A stretch of DNA of 64,000 bases from Pseudomonas fildesensis (GTDB lineage Bacteria > Pseudomonadota > Gammaproteobacteria > Pseudomonadales > Pseudomonadaceae), in NCBI RefSeq assembly GCF_001050345.1, contig NZ_LFMW01000013.1, forward strand, positions 248,001 to 312,000, written 5' to 3'. Shown in pieces: positions 1 to 7,615 of the stretch; positions within the stretch are counted from its first letter, which is position 1, and each line of letters starts with the position of its first letter. A program made the position numbers and the translations under genes. Under the pieces are notes generated by a model. That model was not told the DNA's origin, made no database searches, and was given only the letters and a program-made list of their open reading frames with translations.

Positions 1-1
1 C

Positions 2-607
2 GCCAGCGACATCACCGAGCGCGTCGAGAAGTTCGAGGAAGATTCACGCGGCGCTTCCCGGGCCTACCATATCTCGTCCGAAACAGAGCGTTTTGCTGAG
101 CACGGCACACAGGTGATTCACGACACGGCCACTGAAATGCGCCGGATTGCCGAGAACATCGGCGCCTCTGCGCGACTGGTAGGGCAACTGGGCGATCGTT
201 CCGAGCAGATCACCGCCATCGTCAACACCATTCGCGGCATCGCCGACCAGACCAACCTGCTTGCGCTCAACGCGGCCATCGAGGCTGCGCGCGCGGGCGA
301 TCAGGGCCGTGGTTTTGCCGTGGTGGCCGATGAGGTCAGGCAATTGGCGGGACGGACCAGCCGTTCCACCGCAGAAATCGCCGAAATGATCGGGCTGATC
401 CTGTCGGAAACACGTGACGCGGTGAGCAGCATGAATGCCACCCAGGAAGGCGCGCAACGTGGCGTCAACCTGGCCGATCAGGCAGGTTCGGTGATTCTGC
501 AAATACGCACCAGCACCAGCGATGCGGTGCAAGCGGTGAGCATGTTTGCCTCGAAACTGGATGAGTCGGAGGTGATTCCGAAAACCGCCGTCGGTTGGGT
601 CGGATAA
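2..607 (+). CDS. Methyl-accepting chemotaxis protein, C-terminal part (5' end outside window)
   Basis: This is the cytoplasmic signalling end of a chemoreceptor that would control CheA/CheW. The frame is open from base 2, so the start lies upstream. The first codons read SDITERVEKFEED, the usual tail of a PAS domain running straight into the signalling helix, so this is probably a soluble PAS-type receptor (BdlA/Aer-like) rather than a transmembrane one. The conserved hairpin tip NLLALNAAIEAARAG and the following GRGFAVVADEVRQLA are intact at about positions 255-350. No CheR-docking pentapeptide is seen at the C terminus, which ends in VGWVG. It resembles the PAS receptor at 31503. Family call is sure; the ligand cannot be inferred. 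Confidence 0.93.
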   Translation, partial: ASDITERVEKFEEDSRGASRAYHISSETERFAEHGTQVIHDTATEMRRIAENIGASARLVGQLGDRSEQITAIVNTIRGIADQTNLLALNAAIEAARAGDQGRGFAVVADEVRQLAGRTSRSTAEIAEMIGLILSETRDAVSSMNATQEGAQRGVNLADQAGSVILQIRTSTSDAVQAVSMFASKLDESEVIPKTAVGWVG

Positions 608-685
608 TGCCCATGCGCCGGCCAGGCTGAACGCCGGCCGGCGCCTTCCCAATTTGCCGGTGCCGTCCTCGTTTGAGACGTTTCG

Positions 686-865
686 GTCAGGCCATGGCTC
701 GATGTGGGCACACGCTACAGCCCCCGGCTTGCCAGCCGCCCGGTGATATTGCGCGGCACCGTTAACAACGTGACCAACAAAGCCTATTGGGGAACGCCGC
801 TGTTATCGAGCCTGGGGCTTGGAGCGCCACGGACTGTGGAGCTTTCGTCGACGATGGATTTCTAG
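686..865 (+). pseudogene. C-terminal fragment of a TonB-dependent siderophore receptor
   Basis: One frame reads WLDVGTRYSPRLASRPVILR, then GTVNNVTNKAYWG, and ends in STMDF followed by a stop. This is the typical last two beta-strands of a TonB-dependent siderophore receptor: the NNVTNKxYW segment and a terminal aromatic residue needed for BAM recognition. No start codon or upstream barrel is present, so only about 60 codons survive, directly behind the chemoreceptor gene. I read it as a remnant left by a deletion between the two genes. Confidence 0.7.
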
Positions 866-1009
866 GGGGCATCGGCCTATTGCCAGTCAGTTAAGGGGGC
901 GCACTGTACTTGTGGCGAGGCGTCGTGGGGTTCCAGGCTTTCCGTCAAAGCGGGCAGTTTGATCTACAAATCAGGTTAGAGTGTTCATTTAACAATCGAT
1001 ACGTGAAGA
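866..1009. other. Intergenic region, nothing recognised
   Basis: This stretch separates the TonB-receptor fragment from the kinase-like gene. I see no convincing promoter, terminator or reading frame in it. Confidence 0.5.
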
Positions 1010-1681
1010 ATGAATCGTCCGCTGTTTGTTTCTCTAGATGGGCCCAAGGGCGTCGGAAAAACCACACTGTTGGAGGCCGTTACGAAAGTACTAAGGGCAG
1101 ACAATAAAAAGGTGATCCGACTTTCCGAGCAAAAAAGTGATCCCTGCCGGGGTGAAACAATGGCACTCGTCAACAAACTCGCCAGAACCCCCACCCGGGA
1201 TTTGGAACTGGAGTTCGAGGTTTGTGAGCGCTTTGCTGATAGCCGGGCCTGGATTTCCCAGCACGTGCTGGCTAAACAGCCGCCAGGCAGCATCATCTTG
1301 ATTGATCGCTGGTACCCGTCTGATGCCGCGTTTCGCCGGATCGTCCCGTTTGCAGAGATTCTACAGGTGAACATTGATCGAAACGTGCAAGTGCCAGACC
1401 TGCATGTCGGGGTTGTCACCGCCCCGGATATTTCATGGGCGAGGGCAGCAGCACGCCGGCGTGGGCTGAGCAGTACTGTGATCCACACGCTGGGAGAACA
1501 TGTCGCTTGTACCCAGGCGTTCGAGCGAGCGATTGCAGATCACGGTTGGTTTCTATGCCGTAATGAAGGAACGCTCGAAGACGCAACGATGCAGGTGATT
1601 TCTGAGATCTATAGCGTTCTTCTAAGCGCCAGTCTGGATGAGGTTGAGATAGCCGTAAAAGGAGTTAACCAACACCGCTAA
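1010..1681 (+). CDS. Thymidylate-kinase-like P-loop kinase
   Basis: A 223-residue protein of the dTMP kinase / nucleotide kinase superfamily. The Walker A motif GPKGVGKTT lies at about residues 11-19, and LIDRWYPSD at about 98-106 matches the DR(Y/W) motif by which thymidylate kinases hold the nucleotide. An ARRRG-type stretch near residue 148 sits where the LID arginines are expected. Overall similarity to the housekeeping Tmk looks low, and the gene stands alone rather than beside holB, so it is probably an accessory paralogue of unknown substrate. The ATG at 1010 is followed directly by the P-loop strand, which supports it, although a clear ribosome-binding site is lacking. The fold is well supported; the substrate is not. 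Confidence 0.75.
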   Translation: MNRPLFVSLDGPKGVGKTTLLEAVTKVLRADNKKVIRLSEQKSDPCRGETMALVNKLARTPTRDLELEFEVCERFADSRAWISQHVLAKQPPGSIILIDRWYPSDAAFRRIVPFAEILQVNIDRNVQVPDLHVGVVTAPDISWARAAARRRGLSSTVIHTLGEHVACTQAFERAIADHGWFLCRNEGTLEDATMQVISEIYSVLLSASLDEVEIAVKGVNQHR

Positions 1682-1722
1682 CAGCACGGGGATGGTTAAC
1701 CGCTTGAGGTGATAGAGGTAAG

Positions 1723-3804
1723 TCAGAAGTCCAATGTCACTCCGGCATAAAGCGCGCGACCCTCTCCAGGCGAGTGCAGGGATGCTTGGGCGCCATCCGG
1801 GTCGTACCAGACGTATTCGTAATATCGGTTTGTGAGGTTTTTCAACTGAAGATCTACGCTCACTGATTCGGTCACCTTGTAAGTGGCCCCGAGATTTATC
1901 AGTACGTAACCCCCATAAGTACCTTTGGTGTTTTCTCGCTCCAGGTAATAGTTGGTCTGGCCGTTCATCCACGCGGTCAATTGCAAGGCAGGGGTCGCTT
2001 CATAGCTGATGCCGGCGTTGTAGAGGTGATGGGGGATGTGGTCGATTTCCTGGCCTTTGCTGTTGGGCAACGTGGCGCTCGGCTGGAGTATTTTTGAATA
2101 CTGCCAGGAGTAGGCCATCCAGATCTCAGTTCGCTCGTCAGGGTGCAGGTTCATCTGCAAGTCGTAGCCCCAGCGCCGGGTTTCGCCGACGTTGTCCGAC
2201 TCTCCACTTGGATCGTTTAGCCTGCGACTGACTTCGCCTGAGGCTTCTTGCTGCCAATAGGCGACTCGACCATCGACCCAGTCAGCCGGCGTGAACTTGA
2301 TGCCGGTTTCCCAGCCTTCATTGATCGAGGGTGCCAGATCGGTATCCCTCGGCGGGATCTTGTAAGCTGCCGCGCCCGTACCCACCTGGAAGGTTCGCCC
2401 CCAGTTGGCATAGAGGCTTGCCACCTCCCATGGGGAATACACCACGCTGAGCTTCGGCTGCTTGATCAGGCCGTAGTCGTTTATGTCGTAGTCCATGCCG
2501 GTCATTTCGTTGGTGAAGTCGCCCTGGATCTTGTCGACTCGGTAGGCCGGTACGATCTTCAGTGACTCGAAAGGTTTGATTTCGGCCTGGACGTAAGCGC
2601 CGTAGGTATCGAAATCGAATTGCTGGTCGCGGGTGGTTGCCTGGCGTGAACGGTCTTTGGTTCGATAACGCTCACTCTTGTTTTGTTGCTGTTGTACGTC
2701 TGCTCCCCCTTCCAGTGCAACGTCATACAACCAGCTGACTTCGGGTCGCCACGTCAGAGAGGTGAGGGCGCCGTATTGGGTTTCGTAGGCGTCGCGTTCC
2801 TGTTGGGCGCTAGTGCGCCAATACTGTGTCCAGCGTCGATCATCGAAGGTGTTGACGTAGGTTTTCGCCGACCACGCGAGATTCTCAACCAAGTCTGTAT
2901 CGAAATGCAGGCTGACCTGATTCATACGCCGAGTACCCTTGTCTGTGGCGTTGAAACTGTTGGTCATACTCGGATGATGACGGGCATCGTCTTCAGTCAA
3001 ATACCCGGGCTCTTGAGCTTCGGTTTCGTAGTGACGTGCGATCAAGCCGATGCGGTAGCTGTCGTCGTCCGGTGTGTAGAACCACTTACCAGACATCGAA
3101 AACTTGTCTGCTTGGGCGTGATCCCGGTAGCCATCGGATTTTTGATAGGCGAAGAAGTAGTTCTGAGTCCAATTGTTGCTTTCAATGCCCTTGGCGAGTT
3201 GGGCCTCCTGGGTATTGAAGCTGCCATAACGAAGCCGCGCCTTGTTGTAGTCGCCACCCGTGCGGGTCAGCATATTGACGTTGCCGGCGATGTTGTTTAG
3301 GCCATAGCGGGCATCGCTTGTGCCACGCACCACCTCGATGCTGTCCAGCTCCAAAGGGAAAATCATATCCATGTACGGCATGTTGCCGTCATTGCTGTTG
3401 CTCGGAATGCCGTCAATCAGCAGCTTGACCGCGTTGACTTCACCCTCGCCGTTGAAGCCTCGAAAGGAGATCTTTCCGGATGTGGTGCCTTGATTGAATT
3501 CAGTGAGCATCACGCCTGGTGCACGGCTGAACAGCTCCCAGCTGTAGTTGACTGGCATCTTCTCGAGGATGTCTGCCCCCAAAATATCGACTGAGCTAAG
3601 CACGTTACTGGTGTTCAACGGGCCGCTGGCCTTGCCTTGAACGCTCACCGTGCCCAGGGTGAGCGTTGAGTTTTCGATTTTGCCGGTTTCGGCTAGTGCT
3701 GACGAAAGCGGGCTTAAAACGAACACGCTAATCGAAAACAGGGGCCACATGGAGCCAGACACAGACAAAGGCTTTGCACGAGGTAAAGTGATTGGAGAAG
3801 GCAT
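1723..3804 (-). CDS. TonB-dependent outer-membrane receptor
   Basis: A 693-residue ligand-gated outer-membrane transporter. After a signal peptide of about 35 residues comes a plug domain with the LLIDGIPSN and IEVVRGTSDARYG motifs, then a 22-strand-type barrel ending in the aromatic terminus YAGVTLDF. An ATG 11 codons upstream (3837) is in frame, but the internal ATG at 3804 has an AGGAAG ribosome-binding site at correct spacing and opens a better signal peptide, so I use it. It lies downstream of, and probably in operon with, the DUF2946 gene at 3927. DUF2946 genes often accompany copper-type TonB receptors, so a metal or metallophore substrate is possible. No Met-rich segments typical of OprC and no Fur box were seen, so the substrate stays open. 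Confidence 0.88.
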   Translation of the reverse strand: MPSPITLPRAKPLSVSGSMWPLFSISVFVLSPLSSALAETGKIENSTLTLGTVSVQGKASGPLNTSNVLSSVDILGADILEKMPVNYSWELFSRAPGVMLTEFNQGTTSGKISFRGFNGEGEVNAVKLLIDGIPSNSNDGNMPYMDMIFPLELDSIEVVRGTSDARYGLNNIAGNVNMLTRTGGDYNKARLRYGSFNTQEAQLAKGIESNNWTQNYFFAYQKSDGYRDHAQADKFSMSGKWFYTPDDDSYRIGLIARHYETEAQEPGYLTEDDARHHPSMTNSFNATDKGTRRMNQVSLHFDTDLVENLAWSAKTYVNTFDDRRWTQYWRTSAQQERDAYETQYGALTSLTWRPEVSWLYDVALEGGADVQQQQNKSERYRTKDRSRQATTRDQQFDFDTYGAYVQAEIKPFESLKIVPAYRVDKIQGDFTNEMTGMDYDINDYGLIKQPKLSVVYSPWEVASLYANWGRTFQVGTGAAAYKIPPRDTDLAPSINEGWETGIKFTPADWVDGRVAYWQQEASGEVSRRLNDPSGESDNVGETRRWGYDLQMNLHPDERTEIWMAYSWQYSKILQPSATLPNSKGQEIDHIPHHLYNAGISYEATPALQLTAWMNGQTNYYLERENTKGTYGGYVLINLGATYKVTESVSVDLQLKNLTNRYYEYVWYDPDGAQASLHSPGEGRALYAGVTLDF

Positions 3805-3926
3805 AACGCACACTTCCTGATAACCAAGAGTATTCATGAGCGTTTAGGCGGTCACAGGGGGAGGCCGCACAAACACTAGGGAATGAAAACAGCGCCGAAC
3901 ATTTGTCGGCGAAGCAACGTTGGATA

Positions 3927-4349
3927 TCAGGCGATAGGCGAGGCGCGCGGGCTTAGGCTGGGCCAGCGGATTCTGGGGTGCAGCGTAGGCAGTTCGGGGT
4001 TGTCGAGGGAGGTGTCAGGTGTGTATCGAGGCAGGAAATTTCGGTAGTAGTTCGATGGCAGCGCTGCCAGCCCAGCATGTCCACAGCAGCAATCGCCGTG
4101 TTGCATGAGGGTTTTTGATGGCGTCTGTTGCTGGAGGGTATCGATCAGTTTATTGAATCCGGCAGGCAATGCCTTTAACGCACCACCTGAACAGAAACCG
4201 CCCCAAAGCATCAATTGCATGTCCGGCGTCTGCATCGCGCGGCTCAACGGCATGGCCAACATGTTTAACAACACGGCCAGGCAGGCGATCCACGGGCGGA
4301 TGCGTTTCAACGAAGCCATGAATGAAGACGCCGCAAAGGGGGATGGCAT
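3927..4349 (-). CDS. DUF2946 family membrane protein
   Basis: A 140-residue protein with an N-terminal hydrophobic helix (about residues 18-38), a short second hydrophobic stretch, and a Cys/His cluster DCCCGHAG at about residues 86-93, as in DUF2946 proteins. This family is frequently encoded beside TonB-dependent copper receptors and PCu(A)C chaperones. The cysteine cluster suggests metal handling at the membrane, but its role has not been demonstrated as far as I know. It is upstream of and co-directional with the TonB receptor (gap about 120 bp), so co-transcription is plausible. A perfect palindrome, TGTAAAAGCTTTACA (4371-4385), lies just upstream of its start. Confidence 0.7.
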   Translation of the reverse strand: MPSPFAASSFMASLKRIRPWIACLAVLLNMLAMPLSRAMQTPDMQLMLWGGFCSGGALKALPAGFNKLIDTLQQQTPSKTLMQHGDCCCGHAGLAALPSNYYRNFLPRYTPDTSLDNPELPTLHPRIRWPSLSPRASPIA

Positions 4350-4370
4350 TTAGCCGTAATTCGGTAACGA

Positions 4371-4385
4371 TGTAAAAGCTTTACA
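4371..4385. promoter_or_regulatory. Palindrome upstream of DUF2946 / TonB receptor
   Basis: TGTAAA-AGC-TTTACA is a perfect inverted repeat 22 bp before the ATG of the DUF2946 gene. Its position suits an operator. It matches neither the Fur consensus, nor the Zur consensus, nor the cop boxes found near 46-51 kb, so the regulator is unknown. Confidence 0.45.
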
Positions 4386-4729
4386 GCTGCGCCCGTTCGC
4401 CGCAGGGAGGGCTATCGCCAGACGGAGCGTTCAGCGCAGCGGCAAAAGGATGCGGATCAGGTATGGCAAGTGGTCAGCGAGTTAAACGTATTTGAGCGGG
4501 TTCATCCTTCAGGCCATTGCGCGCCAGAAAACGCTTCTCTCGGGAGCAGTTCAGAGCGTATATCTTCCGTAAGTTTTTTACGGTTTCTTTACGGTAGGTG
4601 TTTTTGCCCACAACGATACTGGCCGTAACTTTGAGTTCATCCATGCGCCTTGCTTTCTGAAGGCCCTGAAAAGCGTAATGCCCAAGGACGGCGTGCAGTG
4701 ACTTCCCTACTAATTAAGAGACGCGCCCC
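4386..4729. other. Intergenic region before kup with CCGTAA/TTACGG repeats
   Basis: No gene is seen here. The stretch holds four copies of the same hexamer in either orientation: CCGTAA 4567-4572, TTACGG 4578-4583, TTACGG 4589-4594 and CCGTAA 4623-4628. The first two form a hairpin with a 5-nt loop. The cluster lies 100-160 bp before the kup start and may be a binding site or part of the leader RNA. No known riboswitch was recognised. Confidence 0.4.
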
Positions 4730-6631
4730 TTGAGTGAGACAGCGACCGCTACACACGACGACACCCCATCCAAAACGTCAGGCGTGGGCATGCTCGTCGC
4801 CGCTGTCGGCGTGGTGTACGGGGACATCGGCACGAGCCCGCTCTACACGCTTAAAGAAGTGTTTTCCGGCCACTATGGTGTCCAGGTCAATCACGACGGC
4901 GTGCTCGGCATTCTGTCGTTGATCTTTTGGTCACTGATCTGGGTCGTCTCGATCAAATACGTGCTGTTCATTCTGCGTGCCAATAACCAAGGTGAAGGCG
5001 GCATCATGGCGTTGACGGCGTTAGCCCGACGCGCTGCAGCACCTTACCCACATATGAGCAAAATACTGGTTCTGCTGGGGTTGTTTGGAGCGGCACTTTT
5101 TTACGGCGACAGCATGATCACCCCCGCGATTTCGGTGCTCTCGGCGGTTGAAGGATTACAGCTGGCATTTGACGGAATAGAGCAGTGGGTTGTGCCGCTG
5201 TCCGTGATCGTGCTGGTGGCGCTGTTCCTGATACAGAAACATGGCACAGCCCGAATCGGCATTTTGTTTGGCCCGGTCATGGTGATGTGGTTTGTGGTGT
5301 TGGGTGCCCTAGGGATCTACGGCATTTTGCAGCGCCCCGAAGTGCTGCAAGCGCTCAACCCTTCTTGGGCGGTGCAGTTCTTCATCGTTCATCCTGGAAT
5401 GGGTGTGGCGATATTGGGTGCCGTCGTGTTGGCATTGACCGGTGCAGAAGCACTGTATGCCGACATGGGCCACTTTGGCCGCAAACCGATTTCGCGGGCC
5501 TGGTTCATTCTGGTGTTGCCGGGGCTGGTGCTCAATTATTTTGGCCAGGGTGCGCTGATCCTGGAGAACCCGGAAGCGGTGCGCAATCCGTTCTATCTGC
5601 TCGCGCCGAACTGGGCACTGCTGCCGATGGTCGCGCTGTCCACACTTGCGACCATTATCGCTTCTCAAGCAGTGATCTCCGGTGCTTTCTCCCTAACGCG
5701 CCAGGCGATCCAGCTAGGGTACGTGCCTCGGATGTTTATCCAGCACACCTCCAGTCAGGAGCAGGGTCAGATCTACATCGGTACGGTCAACTGGGCATTG
5801 ATGGTGGGTGTGGTACTGCTGGTAATCGGCTTCGAGTCGTCCAGTGCCTTGGCCGCTGCCTATGGGGTGGCCGTCACGGGCACCATGTTGATCACCACCA
5901 TTTTGTCTTCAGCTGTCGTCCTGCTGCTCTGGAAAACGCCGCGTTGGGTGGCTATCCCGATGCTGCTCGGTTTTCTGCTGGTCGACAGCCTGTACTTCGC
6001 GGCCAATGCGCCGAAGATCTTCCAGGGCGGTGCGTTCCCGGTGATCGCCGGCATCGGCTTGTTCATCTTGATGACCACGTGGAAGCGGGGGCGCAAAATC
6101 ATCGTCGAGCGGCTGGACGAGACCGCACTGCCTCTGCCGTTGTTCATCAGCAGCATTCGTTCGCAGCCGCCGCATCGGGTGCAAGGTACAGCGGTTTTCC
6201 TGACAGCCAGGGCCGATGCTGTTCCCCATGCACTCTTGCACAACCTGCTGCATAACCAGGTGCTGCACGAGCAAGTGGTGCTGCTCACCGTAGTGTCCGA
6301 AGACAGTCCTCGCGTCAGTGCAGACCGACGGTTTGAGGTTGAAGCCTACGGTGATGGGTTCTTCCGGGTCAGTCTCCACTTCGGTTTCATGGAGGAGCCC
6401 GACGTACCCAAGGCATTAAGCCTGTGTCATTTGAATGAGCTGGATTTCAGTCCGATGCGTACGACGTACTTCCTCAGCCGGGAAACGGTGATCCCTACCA
6501 AGCGCATTGGTATGGCACGCTGGCGAGAAAACCTGTTCGCGTTTCTGCTGAAGAACGCCAACAGCAACCTCAGGTATTTCAAATTGCCACTGAATAGGGT
6601 GATTGAACTGGGGACTCAGGTAGAGATGTAA
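4730..6631 (+). CDS. kup: Kup low-affinity potassium uptake transporter
   Basis: Proton-coupled K+ importer of the inner membrane (KUP/HAK/KT family), 633 residues, the usual length. The N-terminal signature GVVYGDIGTSPLYTLKEVF is intact at about residues 27-45. About twelve membrane helices follow up to residue 450, then a cytoplasmic C-terminal domain of about 170 residues. The start is a TTG at 4730 preceded by AAGAG; the next in-frame codons give SETATATHDDTPSK, a typical short polar N-terminus. It is a single-gene unit between divergent or convergent neighbours. The hexamer repeats upstream (4567-4628) are the only regulatory candidates. Confidence 0.95.
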   Translation: MSETATATHDDTPSKTSGVGMLVAAVGVVYGDIGTSPLYTLKEVFSGHYGVQVNHDGVLGILSLIFWSLIWVVSIKYVLFILRANNQGEGGIMALTALARRAAAPYPHMSKILVLLGLFGAALFYGDSMITPAISVLSAVEGLQLAFDGIEQWVVPLSVIVLVALFLIQKHGTARIGILFGPVMVMWFVVLGALGIYGILQRPEVLQALNPSWAVQFFIVHPGMGVAILGAVVLALTGAEALYADMGHFGRKPISRAWFILVLPGLVLNYFGQGALILENPEAVRNPFYLLAPNWALLPMVALSTLATIIASQAVISGAFSLTRQAIQLGYVPRMFIQHTSSQEQGQIYIGTVNWALMVGVVLLVIGFESSSALAAAYGVAVTGTMLITTILSSAVVLLLWKTPRWVAIPMLLGFLLVDSLYFAANAPKIFQGGAFPVIAGIGLFILMTTWKRGRKIIVERLDETALPLPLFISSIRSQPPHRVQGTAVFLTARADAVPHALLHNLLHNQVLHEQVVLLTVVSEDSPRVSADRRFEVEAYGDGFFRVSLHFGFMEEPDVPKALSLCHLNELDFSPMRTTYFLSRETVIPTKRIGMARWRENLFAFLLKNANSNLRYFKLPLNRVIELGTQVEM

Positions 6632-6937
6632 TGGCGAGAACGGTGCCTCTGCGGCCTTTTCCTCCGGGGTGACTTTGTTGAGTACTGCGCCATCCGCGGC
6701 CCGCGCGGTCAACGCTTGCAGATTCAAGGTTCACTCCTTGCCTACCAAGGTAGGCGTTCTCCGTTCACACGGTTTTCGCCAGATCAGCGTTGACCCAGGT
6801 TCTTCGTTGGGCCAATGACAAAGCGAAGCTTTCTAGGGCTGCTTTATTTTCAAAGTGGGCTGCTTGTCTGGTGCTGGTTTTTGACTCCAGCACTGCGCAA
6901 CGGTTATCGATACAGCGACGGCCACTATCTGCTCAAA
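6632..6937. other. Intergenic region with an orphan translation start on the minus strand
   Basis: Between kup and baeR, the minus strand shows AAGGAG (6739-6734) six bases before a TTG at 6727. This opens a frame beginning MNLQALTARAADGAVLNK that soon runs into antisense kup sequence and stops at 6416. A perfect palindrome GCCTACCAAGGTAGGC (6740-6755) sits just upstream of this site. It looks like the 5' end of a lost gene. No complete gene is present. Confidence 0.35.
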
Positions 6938-7612
6938 TCAAAGCTGAAACCGATAGCCCACCCCATACAATGACTCGATGGGCGTTTCCCCTGGGCACGC
7001 CTGCTCCAGCTTACGCCGCAGATTGCGGATATGGCTGTCCACTGTGCGGTCGGTGACCACGCGGTGGTCGGAGTAGATCTTGTCGAGCAGTTGATCACGG
7101 GAAAACACCCGGCCGGCGGAACGTGCAAAGGTGCTGAGCAAGCGAAGTTCCAGGGGGGTGAGGTCCAGTTCAATACCGTCGAGTGATGCGCAGTACTGCG
7201 CTTCGTCGATCAGCAGTCGCGGTGGCGCGCGGGTCAGGAGTTGGGGGCCGCGGCGCAGGATGGCCTTGACCCGGGCTACCACCTCGCGCGGACTGAAAGG
7301 CTTGCAGATGTAGTCGTCGGCGCCCAGGTCCAGACCCATCAGGCGGTCCACCTCTTCGACGCGGGCGGTAATCATGATGATCGGCACGGCGCTGAAACTG
7401 CGCAGGTCCTGGCACACTTGCATTCCGTCGCGCCCAGGCAGCATAAGGTCGAGCAAGATCAGGCGCGGTGCTTGGGCGCGCACGGTTGCTACCACCTGCA
7501 AGCCGTTGTCGAGGCACAGGGTCGGGTAGCCGGCGGCGACCAGATAATCCTGTAGCAATGCGGCCAGCTTCGGTTCGTCTTCAACAATCAGGATCGGGCT
7601 TTCATCGCTCAT
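6938..7612 (-). CDS. baeR: OmpR-family response regulator BaeR-like
   Basis: Cytoplasmic DNA-binding regulator of 224 residues. The receiver domain (about 5-120) has the acidic pocket VEDEP, phospho-acceptor Asp55 in LILLDLMLPG, the switch residue in MITAR, and Lys in CKPFSPREV. The C-terminal winged helix (about 130-222) ends in SLYGVGYRFQL. The receiver, the VVTDRTVDSHIRNLRRKLE stretch and the overall layout match enterobacterial BaeR closely. The gene starts 3 bp after the stop of the kinase gene at 7616, so both are translated from one message. Its likely targets are itself and the divergent efflux operon at 9146, as BaeSR controls RND pumps in enterics; that is inference here. Confidence 0.88.
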   Translation of the reverse strand: MSDESPILIVEDEPKLAALLQDYLVAAGYPTLCLDNGLQVVATVRAQAPRLILLDLMLPGRDGMQVCQDLRSFSAVPIIMITARVEEVDRLMGLDLGADDYICKPFSPREVVARVKAILRRGPQLLTRAPPRLLIDEAQYCASLDGIELDLTPLELRLLSTFARSAGRVFSRDQLLDKIYSDHRVVTDRTVDSHIRNLRRKLEQACPGETPIESLYGVGYRFQL

Positions 7613-7615
7613 GAG

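Noticed and set aside
3838..3926. Possible Fur box ahead of the TonB receptor
   Set aside because: No stretch resembling GATAATGATAATCATTATC was found here or before the DUF2946 gene.
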